DNA from: an uncultured Clostridia bacterium
GTDB taxonomy: Bacteria > Bacillota > Clostridia > Christensenellales > CAG-138
Direction: 5' to 3'
NCBI GenBank assembly: GCA_937913075.1
Contig: CALEPU010000055.1
Span: 1-13,531 of the forward strand
DNA length: 13,531 bases
In this document: one piece after another, positions 7,156 through 11,975 of the stretch
Position numbering within the stretch: position 1 is the first letter of the stretch
Layout: every line of letters begins with the position of its first letter
Notes under the pieces: model-generated
Told to the model about the DNA's origin: nothing
Seen by the model: the letters and a program-made list of their open reading frames with translations, nothing else
The model's database searches: none
Translations under genes and position numbers: made by a program

Positions 7156-7157
7156 GT

Positions 7158-8300
7158 TTACTCCGCCACCGTATCAAGCTTTACCGCATACTCGCCGAAG
7201 AACGCTTCAAATGAGCCCTCCTCTATCGCCTTGCGGACACGCGTCATCATATCGTTATAGAAATGCAGGTTATGCAATACGCACAGGCGCATGCCGAGGC
7301 GTTCGTCAGCCTTCAAAAGATGGCGGATGTACGCTCTTGAATAGCTGCGGCAAGCGGGACAGGTGCACCCCTCCTCGATGGGTCTTTCGTCGTACTTGAA
7401 CCTTTCGGCTAAAAGGCGCATCCTGCCGGAAAAAGTATACACGTTTCCATGCTGCGCGCCCTTTAACGGGAACACGCAGTCGAAGAAATCTATGCCTCTG
7501 TAAATGCCGTTCAATATGTTGACCGGCGTGCCTACTCCCATGAGGTAACGCGGCTTGTCCTGCGGCATAAAGGGCTCGACAGCCTCTATAATGCGATACA
7601 TATCCTCCGCGCTCTCGCCGACGGAGAGCCCGCCTATGGCGTAGCCGGGCAGACCCATTGAAGTTATCTGCTTCATGTGAGCGACTCTTATATCCTCAAA
7701 AACGCCGCCCTGATTAATGCCGAAGAGGAGCTGTGAAGGATTAATTGTATCCGGAAGGGTATTGAGCCTTTCATGTTCATTAATACAGCGATCGAGCCAA
7801 CGGGTCGTGCGCTCCGCCGAGGCTTTGACGTAGGCATGGGGCGAGGGATTTGCGACGCACTCATCAAACGCCATTGCTATATCGGAGCCGAGCTCGGACT
7901 GGACGAGCATGGACTCCTCCGGTCCCATGAAGATGCTTGAACCGTCGATATAGGAGGTGAACCTAACGCCCTCCTCCGTTATCCTGCGGCGCTTTGCGAG
8001 CGAGAAGACCTGAAAGCCGCCGCTGTCGGTCAAAATGGGACGCCGCCAATTCATAAACCCGTGAAGTCCGCCGAGCCTTTTTATAAGGGCGCTGCCGGGA
8101 CGGACGTTGAGATGATAAGTGTTGCAGAGTGCGACCTGACAGCCTACCTCTAAAAGGTCGTCAGTCGACGCGCCGCCCCTTATCGCGGCTGCCGTCGCCA
8201 CGTTCATAAACACGGGCGTCTCAATAACGCCGTGCGCCGTCTCAAATGATGCGCGCCTTGCCGCGCCCTGTCTGCCGATAATATTAAAATCACCCGTCAT
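7158..8300 (-). CDS. tgt: Queuine tRNA-guanine transglycosylase
   Basis: A 380-aa bacterial Tgt that exchanges guanine-34 for preQ1 in tRNAs with GUN anticodons during queuosine synthesis. Visible landmarks: LTDSGGFQVFSL with the general base D92; GSSIFMGPEESM; MAFDEC; GINQGG; GGLSVGE; the nucleophile D274 in FDCVFP; and the zinc site C312-x-C314-x2-C317 with H343. The length is normal. The motif after the nucleophile reads PLKGAQHG instead of the usual PTR-(S/N)-x-R-NG, so two arginines reported to contact the anticodon loop are Lys280 and Gln283 (see findings). The start has GGAG about 8 bases upstream. It lies 46 bases downstream of spoIVFB but has its own likely promoter. Confidence 0.95.
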   Translation of the reverse strand: MTGDFNIIGRQGAARRASFETAHGVIETPVFMNVATAAAIRGGASTDDLLEVGCQVALCNTYHLNVRPGSALIKRLGGLHGFMNWRRPILTDSGGFQVFSLAKRRRITEEGVRFTSYIDGSSIFMGPEESMLVQSELGSDIAMAFDECVANPSPHAYVKASAERTTRWLDRCINEHERLNTLPDTINPSQLLFGINQGGVFEDIRVAHMKQITSMGLPGYAIGGLSVGESAEDMYRIIEAVEPFMPQDKPRYLMGVGTPVNILNGIYRGIDFFDCVFPLKGAQHGNVYTFSGRMRLLAERFKYDERPIEEGCTCPACRSYSRAYIRHLLKADERLGMRLCVLHNLHFYNDMMTRVRKAIEEGSFEAFFGEYAVKLDTVAE

Positions 8301-8345
8301 TACGCACTCCGATAGTTAAGTCTCATGCCTTTACAGTACTGCTTG

Positions 8346-8375
8346 ATTATAACACTCTTTTGCCGCAGTATGCAA
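8346..8375 (-). promoter_or_regulatory. Probable tgt promoter (extended -10) overlapping spoIVFB stop
   Basis: On the minus strand, TATAAT (8346-8351) is preceded by TGT, an extended -10 element. A weak -35 TTGCAT (8370-8375) lies 18 bases upstream. The -10 box contains the spoIVFB stop codon (8347-8349). It would let tgt be expressed without the sporulation genes. Confidence 0.5.
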
Positions 8376-9249
8376 CCGCCATGCCGAGAGTCGCCGAGGC
8401 GCCAAGGCTTTGCGCCGCGAGCATAAGCTCGCCCTCATCAAGAGTGCCCATGCACCGCATGGAGCTGTCTACGACGCTGACGACGGCATAGGCACCGGCC
8501 GGCAGACTGCGAAGCGCGGAGGCGACAGTCGCCTGCCTGCCGATTGCGATCTGTTTGACATTCAGCATGCTTTTTTCCCCAAAATGCCTGTGACGTACTG
8601 CGGGGATATCCCGCGAAGAGAGCTCCTTCACGGCGGCGATCATCAAAAAGACCCCCATTATGGGCAGCGTGGGATTGAGGCTGCCCGAGTGCGCAAGCAC
8701 GGCAAACGCCGCGACGAGCAGAGCGCCGACAGTCAAGCCCATGGCAGCGAGCACACGCGAAGCGAGTCTTTCTTTGTTTTTCTTTGTGTATGCCGACTCG
8801 AAGCCCAGAAGCGCTCTTACTATGCGTCCGCCGTCCAGCGGGAGCGCAGGCATGAGATTGACAAAGGCTATAACGAGGTTTTGACTTGAAAAACGCGAGA
8901 GGAGCGCCGCAGTCGCTCTTGGCAGCGGGACATAGCTCGTTATCAGCGCTGCGGCAGCGGCAAGGCACAGGCTTGCGACCGGTCCTGCGGCAAATATGGC
9001 TGCGGAGTCATGCGGCGAGGCATAACGGCAGTCGATGCGGGCAACGAAGCCGAAGGGTTGAATTTCCATCGACTCCACGCGGCAGCCCGCCCTCCGCGCA
9101 GCGGCGGCATGAGCACACTCATGTACTGAAAGGGCAATGAACGCACAGGCGAGCTGCTGCGCTCCCATTGCAACGTATGCTGCGGGCAGGGCTAAAAGCA
9201 GCAGCGGCGAGCACGTAATAAGCACGCCGCGACAGCTTACCAGCCTCAT
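8347..9249 (-). CDS. spoIVFB: SpoIVFB-like site-2 (M50) metalloprotease
   Basis: A 300-aa intramembrane zinc protease. HECAH at residues 43-47 is the HExxH motif, at the same position as I recall for B. subtilis SpoIVFB. NLMPALPLDGGR (131-142) supplies the third ligand, Asp139. Four to six hydrophobic spans cover about 8-205. The last ~80 residues (MLNVKQIAIGRQATVASAL... to the end) look like the CBS-type domain that follows the protease core in SpoIVFB. In sporulating Bacilli the enzyme cleaves pro-sigma-K in the mother cell. The start ATG overlaps the stop of the upstream spoIVFA-like gene by four bases (ATGA), so the two are translationally coupled. The neighbour makes the SpoIVFB call much more secure than M50 homology alone. 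Confidence 0.88.
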   Translation of the reverse strand: MRLVSCRGVLITCSPLLLLALPAAYVAMGAQQLACAFIALSVHECAHAAAARRAGCRVESMEIQPFGFVARIDCRYASPHDSAAIFAAGPVASLCLAAAAALITSYVPLPRATAALLSRFSSQNLVIAFVNLMPALPLDGGRIVRALLGFESAYTKKNKERLASRVLAAMGLTVGALLVAAFAVLAHSGSLNPTLPIMGVFLMIAAVKELSSRDIPAVRHRHFGEKSMLNVKQIAIGRQATVASALRSLPAGAYAVVSVVDSSMRCMGTLDEGELMLAAQSLGASATLGMAVAYCGKRVL

Positions 9250-9950
9250 TGCATGGAGCCTGTGCCGAAGAACTCCGCCGCGTCAAGCGGTCTTCCGCTG
9301 TGCAGCGCCTTAAAATACAGTGTGCCCTCCCCGCCTGCACTGCCGAGTATCGCGGCGCGGGTCACCGGCTGACCCTGCTCCACGGTCGTACTCTCGAGCC
9401 CCATAACGTAGACGTCGGTATCGTCTTCGGTGCTGATGCACACAAATGCGCCGTAAACGGGATCGCTGCCCGTCATGCGTACAACGCCCGGGCAGGGCGA
9501 TGTTACGTCCTCGCCGGAGGATACCGAAGCTTTGAGCACCGTTCCTTCTTCAAGAGCGGCGATATCCCTTGCGTCGCTCGGAAGAGAAGGTCCTGCCCCG
9601 GGTGCGAAAACCTCGATTATGGAAGGGATCTTAACGAAGCGCAGACGACCTAAGCGCTGCTGCTCCTCGGGCTGCTGTTCAATATCGTCACCCAGTGCAG
9701 AGGATATCACGGCAAGCGCCGATGCCCCCTTTTCGCTGTTTGAGAGCTTGAGCGCAACGACGCCTATAAGCAGAAGCACGCACACGCCGAGGCGAATAAA
9801 AAGGTAAAGCGCTCCGCCGCTTTTTTGCTGCACGGGCGTTTTGGGGGTCATGCGGCTCATATACAGCCTGCGGCTGCGCTCGCTCCTTTGCGCCGATCTA
9901 TCGGGACGGGAAACAAATCCCGTCAGCTCGAGCCTGTTATCCTTATCCAT
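9246..9950 (-). CDS. spoIVFA: SpoIVFA-like membrane protein with degenerate M23/LytM domain
   Basis: 234 aa: a basic cytoplasmic N-terminus (about 1-45), one membrane span (about 46-68, ALYLFIRLGVCVLLLIGVVAL), a Glu/Gln-rich linker, and a C-terminal lysostaphin-like fold (about 140-230: GTVLKASVSSGEDVTSPCPGVVRM...QPVTRAAILGSAGGEGTLYFKALHSGRPLDAAEFF). The M23 zinc ligands are missing: the usual HLHFE-type segment reads TLYFKA. It is therefore a binding rather than a catalytic domain, as expected for SpoIVFA, which holds and regulates SpoIVFB in the outer forespore membrane. It is directly coupled to spoIVFB. Its ribosome binding site lies in a terminator-like hairpin (see findings). The family is inferred from domain layout plus neighbour; sequence identity across SpoIVFA proteins is low. 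Confidence 0.8.
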   Translation of the reverse strand: MDKDNRLELTGFVSRPDRSAQRSERSRRLYMSRMTPKTPVQQKSGGALYLFIRLGVCVLLLIGVVALKLSNSEKGASALAVISSALGDDIEQQPEEQQRLGRLRFVKIPSIIEVFAPGAGPSLPSDARDIAALEEGTVLKASVSSGEDVTSPCPGVVRMTGSDPVYGAFVCISTEDDTDVYVMGLESTTVEQGQPVTRAAILGSAGGEGTLYFKALHSGRPLDAAEFFGTGSMQ

Positions 9951-9997
9951 AAAAAAACCTCCTGCATTGCTGAGTTAATACTAAGATACGCAGGAGG
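9951..9997 (-). terminator. Terminator-like hairpin that contains the spoIVFA ribosome binding site
   Basis: On the minus strand CCTCCTGC (9997-9990) pairs perfectly with GCAGGAGG (9965-9958). An inner CTTAGT/ACTCAG stem closes a four-base loop. Seven T follow at once (9957-9951), then the spoIVFA ATG (9950-9948). The shape fits an intrinsic terminator for the repressor gene whose stop is at 10018. The AGGAGG in the 3' arm is also the only ribosome binding site for spoIVFA, and the 5' arm is an exact complement to it. Confidence 0.75.
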
Positions 9998-10017
9998 AAT
10001 GAATTATAAGACCGTAT

Positions 10018-10653
10018 TCACAGGCGAATTCTGCACTCGACAACTCGCCCGATGATATTGATATCGCCCTCGCCGACGATCATGGGATCGTAAGCGGGGT
10101 TGCTGGGAATAAGCGCAATGCTGCGCTTGATGCGCTTTATCCTGCGGAGCAGCACCTCGTCGCCCAACCTCACGACGTAGATCCTGCCCTCCCTCGGCTC
10201 CTGCTCGCGCTTTATAAGCACGTATGAGCCCTCGGCAATGTGATCGCCCGTCATGCAGTCTCCTACGACCTCCATAAAGAAGTAATCGCCGTCATATACC
10301 TCGCCAGCTGCGACGGGTATGTAATCGGTTATATTCTCATCCGCGAGCATGGGCTCGCCGGCATGCACCATGCCAACGAGAGGCACCGCCACGGCGTCTG
10401 CGCCGTGCATGGAAGCCTCTGCCCCATGCAGACGCTCCCTCGCGTGCTTCGGCAGGGGCGTGACCTCATCCTTGCCGAGGATATAGTCGGCACTGACGCC
10501 GAAAATATCAACGAGGCGCAGGAGTATATGCGCGGGCAGAGCTACCCTGTCCGTCTCATACTTGCAGACAGCCGCCTTTTTAACGCCGAGCATATCGCCC
10601 AGAGCGTCCTGTGTGATGCCGCGCGCGCGGCGCAGCTCCTTCAAACGGTTCAA
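10018..10653 (-). CDS. HTH-S24 (LexA/CI-like) repressor with altered catalytic dyad
   Basis: A 211-aa two-domain repressor. Residues 1-58 are a Cro/CI-type (XRE) helix-turn-helix (LKELRRARGITQDALGDMLGVKKAAVCKYE). Residues ~88-211 are a LexA-type S24 domain. The self-cleavage bond Ala98-Gly99 (VHAGEPMLADENI) is present. The nucleophile position reads GDC133M instead of GDSM. The lysine position (DEVTVKR in LexA) reads DEVLLR170R. It is not LexA itself, since the DNA-binding domain is the wrong type. The start is TTG at 10651-10653, chosen because MNRLKELR is the normal beginning of such domains and GGGGGTG lies about 6 bases upstream. Two sets of genes flank it: a divergent 39-aa membrane protein and, downstream, spoIVFAB. 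It may derive from a mobile element or act as a host stress regulator. Confidence 0.88.
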   Translation of the reverse strand: MNRLKELRRARGITQDALGDMLGVKKAAVCKYETDRVALPAHILLRLVDIFGVSADYILGKDEVTPLPKHARERLHGAEASMHGADAVAVPLVGMVHAGEPMLADENITDYIPVAAGEVYDGDYFFMEVVGDCMTGDHIAEGSYVLIKREQEPREGRIYVVRLGDEVLLRRIKRIKRSIALIPSNPAYDPMIVGEGDINIIGRVVECRIRL

Positions 10654-10687
10654 AACAACACCCCCGCAGGAAACTTTTTACTTACAT

Positions 10688-10716
10688 ATTGTATCCTACA
10701 AGGAAACATTATTCAA
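10688..10716 (-). promoter_or_regulatory. Promoter of the HTH-S24 repressor gene
   Basis: On the minus strand: TTGAAT (10711-10716), a 17-base spacer and TACAAT (10688-10693). The transcript would begin near 10681, giving a leader of about 28 bases before the TTG start. Confidence 0.6.
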
Positions 10717-10724
10717 GGTTTTGC

Positions 10725-10744
10725 GAAAATATATTATTAATTTC
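10725..10744. promoter_or_regulatory. AT-rich imperfect palindrome between divergent promoters
   Basis: GAAAATAT...ATTTC (10725-10744) is an imperfect dyad lying between the repressor promoter and the promoter at 10768. The position suits an operator for the repressor acting on both, but the symmetry is weak and A/T-rich DNA gives such matches by chance. Confidence 0.25.
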
Positions 10745-10767
10745 TCACCTGAGTACCATTTTATGTC

Positions 10768-10796
10768 TTGACAGTATCTTTTTCGGAAACTATAAT
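10768..10796 (+). promoter_or_regulatory. Consensus sigma-A promoter for the 39-aa gene
   Basis: TTGACA (10768-10773), exactly 17 bases, TATAAT (10791-10796): a perfect match to the vegetative consensus on the plus strand. The only downstream gene before a terminator is the 39-aa ORF at 10873. A small hairpin AGTCGC/GCGGCT (10816-10833) lies in the leader. Confidence 0.85.
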
Positions 10797-10872
10797 GGCA
10801 TTGCAGTTGAAAGAGAGTCGCTGCGATGCGGCTCAAACAAAAAGGACAAGTTTTTGAACAGGAGATAATGAT

Positions 10873-10992
10873 ATGAATTACTTCGGAATGTTTTTCTGCT
10901 TTATGATCCCGGGCGTGCTCGTAGGGCTGCTGCTTGCCTCCGGCTTATCCGCCGCTGCTGCAAAGCGCTCCCGCAGGAGCCACAGGGCGTAA
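10873..10992 (+). CDS. 39-aa single-span membrane protein
   Basis: The ORF begins MNYFGMFFCFMIPGVLVGLL, continues LASGLSAAAA and ends KRSRRSHRA. It has one hydrophobic span (about 4-30) and a strongly basic C-terminus, predicting C-terminus inside the cell. AGGAGA lies 7 bases before the ATG and a perfect sigma-A promoter lies 77 bases upstream. Together these make it far more credible than most ORFs of this size. The family is not recognised. It is divergent from the HTH-S24 repressor and followed by a bidirectional terminator, so it forms its own transcription unit. Possible roles include a regulatory small membrane protein or a toxin-like peptide under the repressor; neither is shown by the sequence. 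Confidence 0.65.
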   Translation: MNYFGMFFCFMIPGVLVGLLLASGLSAAAAKRSRRSHRA

Positions 10993-11010
10993 ACCGTCGC
11001 TGCGGTCGCT

Positions 11011-11028
11011 GCCCCTCCCCATAGGGGC
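11011..11028 (+). terminator. Small GC hairpin downstream of the 39-aa gene
   Basis: GCCCCT (11011-11016) pairs with AGGGGC (11023-11028), followed only by TTGATC. It may be an mRNA 3'-end hairpin; the better terminator is at 11069. Confidence 0.3.
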
Positions 11029-11068
11029 TTGATCGATACACACCCCATTTGTATTGCACCCCAACGAT

Positions 11069-11097
11069 AAAAGGCGCGGCGTTATACCGTGCCTTTT
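11069..11097. terminator. Bidirectional intrinsic terminator
   Basis: AAAAGGCGCGG (11069-11079) pairs with CCGTGCCTTTT (11087-11097) through one G-T wobble, with a 7-base loop. There are T-runs at the 3' end on both strands. It separates the convergent 39-aa gene and the cyclophilin gene. Confidence 0.8.
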
Positions 11098-11126
11098 GTC
11101 ATCAAATTATTTTGCTGATGCCTAAC

Positions 11127-11837
11127 TTACCTGCCGGGGAGCTTTTCAGGCTCGGGGAGCTCGGGACCCTCGACGGTTACGGACTTTATGACCACTTCCT
11201 CTAAGGGTCTGTTAGCGGCGCCAGTCGCTACGTTGGCTATGGCGTCCACGACCTCGATGCCGCTCGTTACCGTACCGAAGGCGGCGTAAGCGCCGTCAAG
11301 ATGCGCGGCGGTCTGATGGCAGATGAAGAACTGGCAGCCTGCGCTGTCATACGGGGTAGCTCTCGCCATGGAGATGACGCCCCTCGTATGCTTAAGCGGA
11401 TTGTTCCAGCCGTTGGCGGCAAACTCGCCCTTGATGCAGTAGCCGGGGCCGCCCGTGCCTGTGCCCGTGGGATCGCCGCCCTGTATCATAAAGCCCTTTA
11501 TGACGCGGTGGAATATCGTGCCGTCATAAAAGCCGCTCCTTGCGAGCGCGCAGAAGTTATAGACGGACTGGGGCGCGATATCGGGATAGAGCTCCAACAC
11601 TATTGTGCCGTAACCCTCGACCTCGATAGTGGCAATGATTTTTTCTGTTGACATATTATCCTCCTCACCGGCGCTCGTTTGCGGCGCCTCTGTCGCAGAA
11701 GGAGCAACGGTCTCGCCGGAAGACTCGACCGTGCTCGCAGTGGTATGGATGTTCGCCCCGAAGCAGCCCGCAAGCGGCAATAATATGCAGCAGGCGAGCA
11801 GCGTAAGCGAGGTTTTCAGGATGCGTGATTGCAGCAT
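11127..11837 (-). CDS. Lipoprotein cyclophilin-type peptidyl-prolyl isomerase
   Basis: 236 aa. Residues 1-25 are a lipoprotein signal with lipobox LAGC (Cys25). Residues 26-61 form a Ser/Thr/Glu-rich linker, and a complete cyclophilin domain covers about 64-226. Active-site elements are FHRVIKGFMIQGGDPTGTGTGGPGY, QFFICHQTAAHLDGAYAAFG, and ISMARA. It would catalyse prolyl isomerisation in proteins outside the membrane, probably helping secreted proteins fold. ATG 11837 has AAAGGAG 4 bases upstream. A second ATG at residue 62 (11652-11654), exactly where the catalytic domain begins, has AGGAGG 5 bases upstream, so a cytoplasmic form may also be made (see findings). It shares a divergent promoter region with the propeller gene and ends at the terminator at 11069. 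Confidence 0.92.
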   Translation of the reverse strand: MLQSRILKTSLTLLACCILLPLAGCFGANIHTTASTVESSGETVAPSATEAPQTSAGEEDNMSTEKIIATIEVEGYGTIVLELYPDIAPQSVYNFCALARSGFYDGTIFHRVIKGFMIQGGDPTGTGTGGPGYCIKGEFAANGWNNPLKHTRGVISMARATPYDSAGCQFFICHQTAAHLDGAYAAFGTVTSGIEVVDAIANVATGAANRPLEEVVIKSVTVEGPELPEPEKLPGR

Positions 11838-11887
11838 AAGGCTCCTTTCGCGTTAAGCGGTTTGGGCCCCGCCGTTTCGCAAGCTGT

Positions 11888-11916
11888 ATTATACCACAAA
11901 ACGGCTCCGCTGTCTA
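11888..11916 (-). promoter_or_regulatory. Cyclophilin promoter
   Basis: On the minus strand: TAGACA (11911-11916), a 17-base spacer and TATAAT (11888-11893). It is one mismatch from consensus. Confidence 0.75.
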
Positions 11917-11945
11917 TTGTGCAAAACGCGAATTGGTTGTATAAT
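11917..11945 (+). promoter_or_regulatory. Promoter of the PQQ-like propeller gene
   Basis: TTGTGC (11917-11922), a 17-base spacer and TATAAT (11940-11945). The leader before ATG 11976 would be only about 24 bases. Its -35 box directly touches the -35 box of the divergent cyclophilin promoter. Confidence 0.7.
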
Positions 11946-11975
11946 AACGTCAGTTTAAAAACGGAGGTTTAAGAT

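Noticed and set aside
8410..8889. Plus-strand ORFs opposite spoIVFB and spoIVFA (8410-8889, 9249-9653)
   Set aside because: They run against a coupled spoIVFAB pair with clear active-site motifs and have no RBS or promoter.
10018..10653. Calling the HTH-S24 gene lexA
   Set aside because: LexA has a winged-helix N-terminal domain; this protein has an XRE/Cro-type helix-turn-helix, and its catalytic dyad is altered.
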